A stretch of DNA of 64,000 nucleotides, taken from positions 17,299,276 to 17,363,275 of the forward strand of contig JARWKL010000006.1 in NCBI GenBank assembly GCA_029961685.1. Direction: 5' to 3'. Shown piece after piece: positions 24,106-37,231 of this stretch. The stretch comes from Aristolochia californica (taxonomy: Eukaryota > Streptophyta > Magnoliopsida > Piperales > Aristolochiaceae). Positions within the stretch are counted from its first letter, which is position 1; every line of letters starts with the position of its first letter. The position numbers were made by a program, and so were the translations under genes. The notes beneath the pieces are model-generated. The model was given only the letters and a program-made list of their open reading frames with translations, was not told the origin of the DNA and did not search any database.

Positions 24106-25911
24106 CACTAGTACAACCCCTAATAGCTTGGTGGAATTTTATAAGAACGAGATCTCTAATTGATCCTAACATGTTTTAAATGTCATGGATATGCATGCCT
24201 GAAACATGTTGAAGATGCAAATGACCTAATTATGTAAAAATTTCAAGGAGTAAATTAAATTAAATTCTCAAGTTAGCATGCGGTGGGATATTCACCAGAG
24301 CCAAATAACCCACTTTTTGCCTATTTTACAAAAAGCGGACCTAACAATCATAGATCATCGTAAATGTTTTGATCGATTAATGATGTGTAACGGCTATAAT
24401 TTTTGTTAGAAATGACTTATGGTTTGGGAGTCAACACTCAGTTAAAAATGCCTCGCCTCCCCTCTTCCGATGATTGCAAAACCCAATATATAAAAAACTA
24501 AAACAGTTTACAACCCTTAGAAATCACAGATACTTTTATGTATTATCTCTCTCAGCATTTGTGCATTTCTATTTTGTATGTTCAATTTGTTTCAAATCCA
24601 AACTTGAGTTTTCACTTTCCTGTTTTTCTTGAAAACAAAAAGATTAGGAAAATGGATCACAACAAAATGAAAATTTTAGAGTTTATGTATGCAAAAAATT
24701 GAAAACTATATTAAATTTAAGTGCAAAAAATTATTTCACGCACTAAAAATGAACACCAAAGTTTTGTTATCCTTTTTTGGGAAATTCCTCTAGTACAACC
24801 CCTTGTAACTATGTGGAACTTTATAAGAAAGATATTTCTAATTGATCTTAACAAGTTTTAAATGTGGTGGATATGGATGCCTAAAACGTGTTGAAGATGA
24901 AAATGACCTCATGATCCAAAAATTTCAAGGAGTAGAAAAAAATTAATTTTGAAGTTAACGTGCGGTGGGATATTTACCAGAGCCAAACGACCCACTTTTA
25001 GCCAAATTTACAAAAAGAGGACCTAACAATCATAGATCATCGTAAATATTTTTATCGATTAATGATGTGTAATGGCTATAATTTTTGTTAGAAATGAATT
25101 ACGGTTTGGGTGTCAACACTCAGATAAAAATGCCTCACCCCTACCCCCCACCCCCACTTCTTTCGATGATTGCAAAACACAATATATAAAAAAACTGATA
25201 TAGTTTACAATCCTTAAAAATCACAGATACTTTTTGGAATTATCTCTCTCAGCATTTGTGCATTTCCATTTTGGAAGTTCAATATTTTTTCAAATCCAAA
25301 CTTGAGTTTGCACTCTTCCATTTTTCTCATAAAGAAAAGGCAAATAGATCATAACAAAATCAAAATTTTGGAGTTTATGTATGCAAAAAATTGAAAATTA
25401 TATTAAATGTAAGTGTAGAAAATTATTTCACGCACTAAAAAGTTACACTAGTGTTTTTTTATCCTTGTTTGGGAAATTCCACTAGTACAACCCCTACTAA
25501 CTTGGTGGAACTTTATAAGAAAGATATTTCTAATTGATCCTAACAGGTTTTAAATGTGGTGGAAATGGATGCCTGAAACATGTTGAAGATGAAAATGACC
25601 TCATGATCCAAAAATTTCAAGCAGTAGAAAACAATTAATTCTCAAGTTAACGTGGGGTGGGATATTTACCAGAGCCAAAAAACCTACTTTTAGCCTATTT
25701 TACAAAAAAATGGACCTAATAATCATAGATCATCGTAAATTTTTTTATCAATTCATGACTTTTAATGGCTATAATGGTTTTAAGAAATCACTTATGGTTA
25801 GAGAGTCAACACTCATTTAAAAATGCCTCGCCCCCTCTTCCGATGATTGCAAAATCCAATATATAAAAAACTAAAAGTGTTTACAATCCTTAAAAATCAC
25901 AAATACGTTTT
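24106..25911 (+). repeat. A-B-B' multimer, incomplete copy 2
   Basis: A (24106, GAACGAGATCTCTAATTG; CGCCTCCCCTCTTCC), B (24788, CCCCTTGTAACTATG; GACCTCATGATCC) and a B-like unit (25490, CCCCTACTAACTTGG; GACCTCATGATCC). The C unit is absent; the sequence passes instead into the segment shared with 11.2-12.4 kb. Confidence 0.7.
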
Positions 25912-27170
25912 GGAATTATCTCTCTCAGCATTTGTGCATTTCCATTTTGGATGTTCAATTTTTTTTCAAATCCAAATTTGTGTTTTCACTCTCCCATTTT
26001 TCTCGTAAACAAAAAGATAAGGGAAATAGATCACAACAAAATGAAACTTTTAGAGTTTATGGATGTAAAAAATTGAAAAATATAATAAATGTAAATGAAG
26101 AAAATTAGTTCATGCACTAAAAATGAGCACCAAAATTTTGTTATCCATGTTTGAGAAATTCCACTAGTACAACCCCTAATAGCTTGGTGGAATTTTATAT
26201 GAAAGAGATTTCTAATTGAATTCTAACATGTTTTAAATGTGGTAAATATGCATGCCTGAAATATGTTGAACATGCAAATGACCTAATGATCCAAAAATTT
26301 CAAGGAGTAGAATAAATTAAATTTTCAATTTAACCTGTTGTGGGTTATTTACCTGAGCCAAAGAACCCACTTTTTGCCATTTTACAAAAAGCAGACCTAA
26401 CAATCATAGATCATCATAAATGTTTGGATCGATTCATGACGTGTAATTGCTATAATTTTTGTTAGAAATGACTTTTGGTTAGGGAGTCAACATTCAGTTA
26501 AAAATGCCTCGACCCCCTCTTCCGACGATCGCAAAACACAATATATAAAAAACTAAAAGAGTTTACTTTCCTAAAAAATCACATATGCTTTTTGGAATTA
26601 TCTCTCTTAGAATTTTTGCATTTCCATTTTGGATGTTCAATATTTTTTCAAATCCAAACTTGAGTTTTCACACTTCCATTTTTCACGTAAATAAAAAGAT
26701 AAGGCAGAATGATTGCAAGAAAATGAAAATTTTAGAGATTATTTATGAAAAAAATTGAAAGCAACAACAAATGTAAGTGAAGAAAGTTATTTCACGCACT
26801 AAAAATTAACACCAAAGTTTTGTTATCCATGTTTGGCAAATTCCACTAGTACAACCCCTAATAGCTTGGGGGAATTTTATACGAACTAGATCTCTAATTG
26901 ATCTTAACCCGTTTTAAATGTGGTGGATATTGATGCCTGAAACATGTTGAAGATACAAATGACCTAATGATCCAAAAATTTCAAGGAGTAGAAAAAATTA
27001 AATTCTCAAGTTAGCATGCGGTGGAATATTTACCAAAGCCAAAACAACCCACTTTTTGCCTATTTTACAAAAAACTGACCTAACAATCATAGATCATCGT
27101 AAATGTTTTGACCTATTAATGATGTGTAATGGCTATAATTTTTGTTACATATGACTTATGGTTTGGGAGT
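25912..27170 (+). repeat. About 1.25 kb direct duplication, copy 2
   Basis: Partner of 11170-12430 with the same rare variants in the same order (GAATTCTAACATG near 26218, GTTGTGGGTTATTTACC near 26336, CTCGACCCCCTC near 26507, CGAACTAGATCTCTAATTG near 26882). Unit starts 26162 and 26844 correspond to 11421 and 12103. It interrupts the A-B-C pattern that runs from 19.1 kb, so it was probably placed by an exchange between distant parts of the array. Confidence 0.85.
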
Positions 27171-28784
27171 TAACACTCAGTTAAAAATGCCTCGCCCTTC
27201 TCTTCCGATGATTGCAAAATCGATTATATAAAAAACTAAAAGAGTTTACAATCCTTAAAAATCAAAAATATGTTTTCGAATTCTCTCTCTCTACATCTGT
27301 GCATTTCCATTTTGGATGTTCAATTTTTTTTCAAATCCAAACTTGAATTTTAACTCTTCTATTTTTCTCGAAAAAAAAAACGATAAGGAAAATAGATCAC
27401 AACAAAATGAAAATATTAGAGTTTATTTATGCAAAAAATATAAAACAAAAATAAATGTAAGTGAATAAAATTATTTCACGCACTAAAAATGAACGCCTAA
27501 GTTTTGTTATCCATGTTTGGGAAATTCCAGTAATACAACCCCTAATAGCTTGGTGGAATTTTAAAACAAATAGATGTCTAATTGATCCTAACATGTTTTA
27601 AATGTGGTGGATATGCATGCCTGAAACATGTTGAAGATGCAAATGACCTAATGATCAAAAAATTTCAAGGACTAGAAAAAATTAAATTCGCAAGTTAACG
27701 TGTGGTGGGATATTTTCCAGAACCCAACAACTCAATTTTTGCCTATTTTACAAAAAGCGGACCTAACAATCATAGAGCATCGTAAATGTTTTGATCGATT
27801 AATGATGTGTAACAGCAAAACTTTTTGTTAGAAATGACTTATGGTTTGGGAGTCAACACTCAGTTAAAAATGTCTCACCCCCCCTCTTCCGATGATTGCA
27901 AAACCCAATATATAAAAAACTAAAATAGTTTACAATCCATAAAAATTACTTTTTGGAATTATCTCTCACAGCATCTGTGCATTTACATTTTGGATGTTCA
28001 ATTATGTTTCAAATCCAAACTTGAGTTTTCACGTTCCCATTTTTCTCTAAAACAAAAAAATAAGGCAAATAGATCACAACAAAATGAAAATTTTAGTGTT
28101 TATGTTTGTAAAAAATTGAAAGCAATAATAAATGTAAGAGAAGAAAATTATTTCACGCACAAAAAATGAACACCAAAAATTTTGTTATCCTTGTTTGGGA
28201 AATTCCACTAGTAGAACCCCTAATCACTTGGTGGAACTTTATAAGAAAGAGAATTCGAATTGATCCTAAAAATTTTTAAATGTGGTGGATATGCATGCAA
28301 GAAACATGTTGAAGATGCAAATGACCTAATGATCCAAAAATTTCAAGCAGTAGAAAAAATTAAATTATCAAGTTAACACGCGGTGGGATATTTACCTGAG
28401 CCAAACAACCCACTTTTTGCCTATTTTACAAAAAAGGCGGACCTACCAATCATAGATCATTGTAACTGTTTTGATCAATTTATGACGTGTAACGGCTAAA
28501 ATTTTAGTTAGAAATGACTTATGGTTAGGAAAACACTCAGTTAAAAATGCCTCGCCTTGCCTCCCCTCTTCTGATGATTGCAAAACCCAATATATAAAAA
28601 ACTAAAAGAGTTCGCAATCCTTAAAAATGACAGATACAATTTGGAATTATCTCTCTCAGCATTTGTACATTTCCATTTTGGATGTTCAATTTTTTTTCAA
28701 ATCCAAACTTGAGTTTTTACTCTCCCATTTTTCTCGTAAACAAAAAGATAAGGCAAATAGATCACAACAAAATGAAAATTTTAG

Positions 28785-28806
28785 AGTTTATGTATTTGTT
28801 TACTTA
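28785..28806. other. Orientation switch 1 (+ units to - units)
   Basis: A + strand unit that started at 28206 reads normally as far as GAGTTTATGTAT, where the usual continuation is GCAAAAAATTG. Instead the next bases are TTGTTTACTTAAAAAATGGG, the complement of the unit part that normally reads CCC-ATTTTT-CTCGTAAACAA. At most one or two bases are shared at the join, so there is almost no microhomology. The break falls about 588 bp into the left unit and about 540 bp into the first inverted unit. The join is sharp, with no filler DNA. Confidence 0.93.
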
Positions 28807-29890
28807 AAAAATGGGAGAGAGAAAACTCAAGTTTGGATTTGAAAAAATGGAACATCCAAAATAGAAATCCGTAAATGGTGAGAGCTATAATTCCAAAAAG
28901 TATCTCTGATTATTAAGGATTTTAAACTCTTTTAGTTTTTTATATAGTGGGTTTTGCAAACAGCAGAAGAGGAGGGAGCATGGGGGGGGAGGCATTTGTT
29001 ACTGAGTGTTGACACCCAAACTGTAAGTCATTTCTAACAAAAATTATAGCCGTTACACATCATTAATCGATAAAAACATTTACGATGATCTATGATTGTT
29101 AGGTCCGCTTTTTGTAAAATAGGCAAAAAGTGGCTTGTTTGGCTCTAGTAAATATCCCATCGCACGTTAACTTGAGAATTAATTTTTTCTACTCCTTGAA
29201 ATTTTTGGTTCATTAGGTCATTTGCAGCTTCAACATTTTTAAGGCATGCATATCCACCACATTTAAAATATTTTAGGATCAATTAGAAATCTCTTTCTTA
29301 TAAGTTTCCTGCAAGCTATTAGGGGTTGTACTAGTGGAATTTCCCAAACAGGGATAACAAAACTTTGGTGTTCATTTTTAGTGCGTAAAATAATTTTCTT
29401 CACTTACATTCATTATAGTTTTCAAATTTTTGCATACATAAACTCTAAAATTTTTATTTTGTTGTGATCTACTTGCCTTTTCTTTTTGTTTACGAGAAAA
29501 ATGAGAGAGTGAAAACTCAAGTTTGGATTTGAAAAACATTGAACATCTAAAATGGAAATGCACAAATGCTGAGAGAAATAATTCCAAAAAGTATTTGTGA
29601 TTTTTAACGCTTTTAAACTCTTTTAGTTTTTTGTATATTGGGTTTTCCAATCATAGGAAGAGAGGGGTGGGTGGTTGGGGGGGAGGCATTTTTAACTGAG
29701 TGTTGACTCCAAAACAGTAAGTCATTTCTAACAAACATGATAGCCGTTACACATCATTAATTGATCAAAACATTTACAATGATCTATCATTGTTAGGACC
29801 GCTTTTTGTAAAATAGGCAAAACGAGGGTTGTTTGGCTATGGTAAATATCCCACCGCACGTTAACTTGAGAATTTTATTTTTTCTACACC
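28797..29890 (-). repeat. Inverted duplication, right arm (about 1.09 kb)
   Basis: Complement of 17890-18975 with only scattered differences by eye. It begins exactly at the first orientation switch (GTTTACTTAAAAAATGGG) and stops matching near 29890, where TTATGTCTTTTGAATCC replaces the expected sequence. The arms are about 9.8 kb apart and could in principle fold into a very large hairpin or recombine with each other. Confidence 0.88.
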
Positions 29891-30312
29891 TTGAAATTTT
29901 TGGATCATTATGTCTTTTGAATCCTTAACATGTTTCGGGCATACATATCCACCACATTTAAAACATGTTAGGATCAAATAGAAATCTCTTTCTTATAAAA
30001 TTCCACCAAGCTATTAGGGGTTTTACTTGTGGAATTTCCCAAACATGGATAACAAAACTTTGGTGTTCATTTTTAATGTGTGAAATAATTTTATTAACTT
30101 AATTTTATTATATTTTTCAATTTTTTGCATACATAATCTCTTAAATTTTCATTTTTTTGTGATCTTTTTACCTTATCTTTTTGTTTACGAGAAAAATGGG
30201 AGAGTGAAAACTCAAATGTTGAGAGAGATAATTCCAAAAAGTATTTGTGATTTTTTAAGGATTGTAAACTCTTTTAGTTTTTTATATATTGGGTTTTGCA
30301 ATCATCAAAAGA

Positions 30313-30335
30313 GGGGGGGGGGGGGGGGGGGGGGG
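30313..30335 (-). repeat. Poly-G tract, 23 bases
   Basis: The C tract of an inverted unit, seen as G on the + strand. A partial tandem duplication begins directly beside it. Confidence 0.94.
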
Positions 30336-30565
30336 AGGCATTTTAACTGAGTGTTGACTTTCAAACCATAAGTCATTTCTAAAAAAAATTATAACCGTTA
30401 CACATCATGAATCGATCAAAACATATACGAGATCTATGATTGTAAGGGGGCTCGTGGCATTTTTTAACTGAGTGTTGATTCTCAAACCATACATCATTTC
30501 TAACAAAAATAACAAAAATTATATCCGTTACACATAATTAATAGATCAAAACATATTCGATGATC
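30336..30565 (-). repeat. Partial tandem duplication after a G tract, period about 116 bp
   Basis: GGCATTTTAACTGAGTGTTGACTT near 30337 is repeated as GGCATTTTTTAACTGAGTGTTGATT near 30455, each followed by the CATTTCTAAC, CGTTACACAT and GATCTATGATTGTAA parts. The second version has a further small repeat, AACAAAAATAACAAAAATT, near 30502. This explains why the unit between 30031 and 30813 is 782 bp. Confidence 0.82.
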
Positions 30566-31439
30566 TATGATTGTAATGTCCACTTTTTTAAAAAAAAGGC
30601 AAAATGTGGATTGTTTGGCTCTGATAAATATCCCTCCGCACATTAACTTGAGAATTTAATTTTTTCTATCTTTGAACTTTTAGGATCATTAGGTCATTTG
30701 CATCATCAACATGTTTTAGGCATGAATATCCACTACCTTTAAAACATGTTAGGATCAATTAGAAATCTCTTACCTAAAAAACTTTCACCAAACTTTAAGG
30801 GGTTGTACTAGTGGAATTTCCCAAACATGGATAACAAAACATTGGTGTTCATTTATAGTGCTTGAAACAAATTCCTTCACATACATTTATTATGGTTTTC
30901 AATTTTTTGCATACATAAACTCTAAAATTTTCCTTTTATTGTGATCTTTTTGTCTTATCTTTTTGTCTATGAGAAAAAATTGAGAGTGAAAACTCAAGTT
31001 TGGATTTGAAAAAAAAGGAACATCCAAAATGGAAATGCACAAATGCTGAGAGAGATAATTCCAAAAAGTATCTGTGATTTTTATGGATTGTAAAATCTTT
31101 TAGTTTTTTATATATTGGGTTTTGCAATCATCGAAATAGGGGGGCGAGGCATTTTTAATTGAGTATTGACTTCCAAATAATAAGTCATTTCTAACAAAAA
31201 TTATAGGCGTTACACGTCATTAATTGATCCAAACATTTACGATGATCTATTATTGTTTGGTTCGATTATTGTAAAATAGACAAAAGTGGGTTGTTTGGGT
31301 CCGATAAATATCCCACCGCACGTTTACTTGAGAACTTAATTTTTTCTACTGCTTGAAATTTTTGGATCATTAGGTCATTTGCATCTTCAACATGTTTCAC
31401 GCATGCATATCCACCACATTTAAAACATGTTAGGATCAA

Positions 31440-34400
31440 TTAAAAATATCTTTCTTATAAAATTCCACCAATCTATTAGGGGTTGTACTAGTGGAATTTC
31501 CCAAACATGGATAACAAAACTTTGGTGTTCATTTTTAGTGCTTGAAATAATTTTCTTCACTTATATTTAATACTTTTCAATTTTTTTACATACATAAACT
31601 CTAAAATTTTCATTTTGTTGTGATCTATTTGCTTTATCTTTTTGTTTACGTGAAAAATTGGAGAGAGAAAACTCAAGTTTGGATTTGAAAAAAATGGAAC
31701 ATCCAAAATAGAAATGCGTAAATGGTGGAGATATAATTCCAAAAAGTATCTGTGATTATTAAGGATTTTAAACTCTTTTAGTTTTTTATATATTGGGTTT
31801 TAGTAACATCAGAAGAGGGCCCCGCGTGCTAGGCATTTTTTACTGAGTGTTGACTCCCAAACAGTAAGTATATTCTAAAAAAAATTATAGCTATTACAAA
31901 TCATTAATCGATAAAAAAATTTATGATGATCTATGATTGTTAGGTCCACTTTTTGTAAAATAGGCAAAAAGTGGGTTGTTTGGCTATGGTAAATATCCCA
32001 CCGCACGTTAACTTGAGAATTAATTTTTTTATACTCCTTGAAATTTTTGGATCATTATGTCTTTTTCATCTTCAACTTATTTAAGCCATGCATATACACC
32101 ACATTTAAAACATGTTAGGATCAATTAGAAATCTCTTTCTTATAAAATTCCAGCAAGCTATTAGGGGTTGTACTATTGGAATTTCCCAAACTTGGATAAC
32201 AAAACTTTGGTGTTCATTTTTATTGTGTGAAATAATTTTCTTCACTTAAATTTATTAAAGTTTTAAATATTTTTCATACATAAATTCTAAAATTTTCATT
32301 TTTTTTATCTATTTGCCTAATCTTTTTGTCTACAAGAAAAATGGGAGAGTGAAAACTCATGTTTGGATTTGAAAAAAATTGAACATCCAAAATGGAAATG
32401 CACAAATGCTGATAGAGATAATTCAAAAATGTATTTGTGATTTTTAAGGACTTTCAACTCTTTTAGTTTTTTATATATTGGGTTTTGCTATCATCGGAAG
32501 AGGGAGAGGGGGGGGGGGGGGGGGCGGCAGGGGGGGATGTTGACTCCTAAACCATAAGTCATTTATAACAAACATTATAGCTATTACACATCATTAATAG
32601 ATCAAAAAATTTACGATGATCTATGATTGTTAGGTCCACTTTTGTAAAATAGGCAAAAAGTTGGTTGTTTGGCTCTGGTAAATATCCCACCGTACGTTAA
32701 CTTGAGAATTTAATTTTTTCTACTCCTTCAAATTTTTGGATCAATAGGTCATTTGCATCTTCAACATGTTTCAGGGTTGCATATCCACCACATATAAACA
32801 GGTTAGGATCAATTAGAAATCTCTTTCTTATAAAATTCCACCAAGCTATTAGGGGTTGTACAAGTGGAATTTCCCAAACATGGATAATAAAAATTTGGTG
32901 GTCATATTTAGTGCATGAAATAATTTTCTTCACTTACATTTATTAAATTTTTCAATTTTTTGCTTACATAAACTTTAAAATTTTCATTTTGTTGTGATTT
33001 GTATGCCTTATCTTTTTGTTTACGTGAAAAATGGGAGAGAGAAAACTCCAGTTTGGATTTGAAAATAAATTGAACATCTAAAATGGAAATGCACAAATGC
33101 TGATAGATATAATTCCAAAAAGTAACTGTGATTTTTAAGGATTGTAAACTCTTTTAGTTTTTTATATACTGGGTTTGCAATCATCGGAAGTGGGGGCGCG
33201 AGGTATTTTTTCTTGACTATTGACTCCCAAACCATAAGTCATTTCTAACAAAAATTATAGCCGTTACACATCATTAATAGATCAAAACCCTTATGATGAT
33301 CTATGAATGTTATGTCCTCTTTTCGTAAAATTTTCAAAAAGTGGGTTGTTTGGCTCTGGTAAATATCCCACCACACGTTAACTTTAGAATTTATTTTTTT
33401 CTACTCGAAATTTTTAGATCATTTGGTCTTTTGAATCTTCAACATGTTTCGGGCATGCATATCCACCACATTCAAAACATGTTAGGATCAAATAGAAATC
33501 TCTGTCTTATAAAATTCGACCAAGCTATTAGGGGTTGTACTAGTGGAATTTCCCAAACATGGATAACAAAAATTTGGTGTTCATTTTTAGTGCATGAAAT
33601 AATTTTCTTCACTTAAATTTATTATAGTTTTCAATTTTTTGCTTACATAAACTCTAAAAGTTTCATCTTGTTGTGATCTATTTACCTTATCTTTTTGTTT
33701 ACGAGAAAATTGGGAGAGTGAAAATTCAAATGCTGAGAGAGATAATTCCAAAAAGTATCTGTGATTTTTAAGGATTGTAAACTCTTTTAGGTTTTTATAT
33801 ATTGGGTTTTGCAATCATCAGAAGAGGGGGGGGGGGAGGCATTTTTAACTGAGTGTTGACTCTCAAACCATAAGTCATTTCTAACAAAAATTATAACTGT
33901 TACACATCATGAATCGATCAAAACATATATGATGATCTATGATTGGAAGGTCAGATTTTTTTTTAAAAAAAAAGGCAAAATGTGGATTGTTTGGCTCAGA
34001 TAAATATCCCATCGCACATTAACTTGAGAATTTAATTTTTTCTATCCTTGAAATTTTAGGATCATTAGGTCATTTGCATCATCAACATGTTTTAGGCATG
34101 AATATCCACCACCATTAAAACATGTTAGGATCAATTTGAAATCTCTTTCTTACAAAATTCCTCAAAACTTTATGGGGTTGTACTACTGGAATTTCCCAAA
34201 CATGGATAACAAAACATTAGTGTTCATTTATAGTGCTTGAAACAATTTTCTTCACATACATTTATTATCGTTTTCAATTTTTTGCATACATAAACTCTAA
34301 AATTTTCCTTTTATTGTGATCTATTTGCCTTATCTTTTTGTCTACGAGAAAAAAGGGAGATTCCAAAAAGTATCTATGATTTTTAAGGATTGTAAACTCT

Positions 34401-36600
34401 TTTAGTTTTTTATATATTGGGTTTTACAATCATTGGAAGAGGGGGGCCAGGCATTTTTAACAAAGTAGTGACTTCAAAACCATAAGTCATTTCTAACAAA
34501 AATTATAGCCATTATACGTCATTAATTGATCAAAACATTTACGATGATCTATTATTGTTTGGTCCGATTTTTGTAAAATAGACAAAAAGTGGGTTGTTTG
34601 GCTCCGGTAAATATCCCACCGCACGTTAACTTGAGAATTTAATTTTTTCTACTGCATGAAATTTTTGGATCATTAGGTCATTTGCATCTTCAACATGTTT
34701 CAGGCAAGTATATCCACCACATTTAAAACATGTTAGGATCAATTAGAAATATCTTTCTTATAAAATTCCACCAAGCTATTAGGGTTTGTACTAGCGGAAT
34801 TTCCCAAACATGGATAAGAAAACTTTGGTGTTCATTTTTAGTGCATGAAATAATTTTCTTCACTTACATTTATTATACTTTTCAATTTTTTGCATACATA
34901 AACTCTAAAAATTTCATTTTTTTGTGATCTAGTTGCCTTATCTTTTTGTTTACTTGAAAAATGGGAGAGAGAAAACTCAAGTTTGGATTTGAAAAAAATG
35001 GAACATTTAAAATAGAAATGCGTAAATGGTGAGAGATATAATTCCAAAAAGTATCTGTGATTATTAAGGATCGTAAACTCTTTTAGTTTTTTATATATTG
35101 GGTTTTGCAAACATCAAAAGCGGGGGGTGGGGGTGGGGTGCCTGGCATTTTTTACTGAGTTTTGACTCCCAAATCGTAAGTTATTTCTAACAAAAATTTT
35201 ACCCGTTAAACATCTTTAATCGATAAAAACATTTATGTTGATCTATGATAGTTAGGTCAGATTTTTCTAAAATAAGAAAAAAGTGGGTTGTTTGGCTCTA
35301 GTAAATATCCCACCGCACGTTAACTTGAGAATTAATTTTTTTCTACTCCTTGAAATTTTTGGTTCATTAGGTCATTTGAAGCTTCAACATGTTTAAGTCA
35401 TGCATATCCACCACATTTAAAACATGTTAGGATCTATTAGAAATCTCTTTCTTATAATATTCCAGCAAGCTATTAGGGGTTGTACAAGTGGAATTACCAA
35501 ACATGGATAACAAACCTTTGGTAATAATTTTTAGTGCGAGAAATAATTTTCTTCACTTAAATTCATTATAGTTTTCAATTTTTTGCATACTTAAACTCTA
35601 AAATTTTCATTTTGTTGTGATCTATTTTCCTTTTCTTTTTTATTACGAGAAAAATGAGAGTTTGAAAAATCAAGTTTGGATTTGAAAAACTTTGAACATC
35701 TAAAATGGAAATGTACAAATGCTGAGAGAAATAATTCCAAAAAGTATCTGTGATTTTTAACGATTTTAAACTCTTTTAGTTCTTTATATATTGGGTTTTT
35801 CAATCATAGGAAGAGGGGGGCGAGGCATTTTTAACTGAGTGTTGACTCCAAAACAATAAGTCTTTTCTAACAAACATGATAGTCGTTACACATCATTAAT
35901 TGATCAAAACATTTACAATGATCAATGATTGTTAGGACCGCTTTTTGTAAAATAGGCAAAAAATGGGTTGTTTGGCTTTGGTAAATATCCCACCGCACGT
36001 TAAATTGAGAATTTAATTTTTTCTACCCCTTGAAAATTTTGGATCATTATGTCATTTGCAACTTCAACATGTTTAAGGCATGCAAATCCACCACATTTAA
36101 AACATGTTAGGATCCATCAGAAATCTCTTTCTTATAAAGTTCCACCAAGTCATTAGGGCTTGTACTAATGGAATTTCCCAAACTTGGATAACAAAACTTT
36201 GGTGTTCATTTTAAGTGCGTGAAATAATTTCCTTCACTTAACTTTAATATAGTATTAAATTTTTGGCATACATAAACTCTAAAATTTTCATTTTGTTGTG
36301 ATCTATTTGCCTTATCTTTTTGTTTACAAGAAAAATGAGAGAGTGAAAACTCCAGTTTGGATTTTAAAAAAATTGAATATCCAAAATGGAAAAGCACAAA
36401 GGCTAAGAGAGATAATTCTAAAAACTATCTGTGATTTTTAAGGATTGTAAAATATTTTAGTTTTATATATATTGGGTTTTGCAATCATCAGAAGAGGGGG
36501 GGCGAGACATTTTTAATTGAGTGTTGAGTCCCAAACCATAAGTTGATTCTAAAAAAAAATTATAGCCGTTACACATCATTAATCAATCAAAACATTTACG
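31440..36600 (-). repeat. About 5.2 kb duplicated segment, left copy
   Basis: Seven or eight consecutive units whose private variants recur in the same order at 48.4-53.66 kb. Examples are ATTAAAGTTTTAAAT near 32253, TGCTATCATCGGAAGAGGGAGAG near 32487, AATAGGTCA with CAGGGTTGCATATCC near 32740-32785, a unit lacking about 48 bp near 33730, CATCATCAACATGTTTTAGGC near 34078, GCAAACATCAAAAG with ACATCTTTAATCG near 35107-35220, and GTTGATTCTAAAAAAA near 36543. The spacing of matching variants is close to 17.0 kb throughout. The left boundary is uncertain by a few hundred bases. Confidence 0.8.
32508..32541 (-). repeat. Poly-G tract, 17 bases plus G-rich tail
   Basis: A 17-base G run (32508-32524) is followed by CGGCAGGGGGGATG. 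The usual GGCATTTTTAACTGAG that follows the tract is missing, and the tract runs straight into TGTTGACTCC, so a small deletion accompanies the expansion. Confidence 0.92.
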
Positions 36601-37186
36601 ATTATCTACGATTTTTAGGACCGCTTTTTTTGAAATAGGCAAAAAGTGGGTTGTTTGGCTCTAGTAATTATCCCACCGCACGTTAACTTTAGAATTTAAG
36701 TTTTCTACTCCTTGAAATTTTTGGATCATTAGGTTATTTGGATTATCAACATGTTTAAGGCATGCATATCCACCTCATTTAAAACATGTTAGGATCAATC
36801 ATAAATCTCTTTCTTATAAAGTTCCACCATGTCATTAGGGGTTGTACTAGTGGAATTTCCCTAACATGGATAACAAAACTTTGGTGTTCATTTTTAGTGC
36901 GTGAAATAATTTTCTTCACTTTAATTTATTATAGTTTTAAATTTTTGGCATACATGAACTCTAAAATTTCATTTTGTTGTGTTTTATTTGCCTTATTATT
37001 TTTCCGAGAAAAATAGGAGAGTGAAAACTCAAATTTGGATTTGAAAAAAATTGAACATCCAAAATGGAAATGCACAAATTCTGAGAGAGAATATTCAAAA
37101 ATGTATCTGTGATTTTTAAGGACTGTAAACCCTTTTGTTTTTTATATATGAGGTTTTGCAATCAACGGAAGAGGGGGGAGGAGGGA

Positions 37187-37187
<1 letters not shown>

Positions 37188-37219
<32 letters not shown>
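37188..37219 (-). repeat. Poly-G tract, 32 bases
   Basis: A long G run preceded by GGGGGGAGGAGGGAC. It lies 12 bases from the left end of the 1.84 kb higher-order repeat series, and the later copies have no such tract at this boundary. Confidence 0.94.
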
Positions 37220-37220
<1 letters not shown>

Positions 37221-37231
37221 TGGTTGGCATC

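Larger units (their letters stand above)
1..28794 (+). repeat. Satellite array block 1, 42 tandem units, + orientation
   Basis: Head-to-tail units of mostly 667-689 bp, each recognisable by the start motif CACTAGTACAACCCC or a close variant. Unit starts seen: 1, 718, 1396, 2064, 2750, 3429, 4111, 4790, 5459, 6127, 6874, 7545, 8002, 8441, 9245, 9927, 10608, 11421, 12103, 12785, 13666, 14349, 15019, about 15700, 16383, about 17065, 17746, 18435, 19103, 19785, 20517, 21199, 21881, 22558, 23425, 24106, 24788, 25490, 26162, 26844, 27528, 28206. Units well away from 680 bp are explained by an expanded C tract (1, 6127), internal deletions (7545, 8002) or partial duplications (8441, 10608, 12785, 19785, 22558). 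No non-satellite sequence interrupts the block, and no gene is supported in it. Its function is unknown; arrays of this kind usually form heterochromatin or centromeric chromatin. Confidence 0.97.

Noticed and set aside
28627..28842. Chimeric frame across the first orientation switch as a new gene
   Set aside because: It is merely a satellite frame that runs into the complement of another satellite frame; no start or family support.
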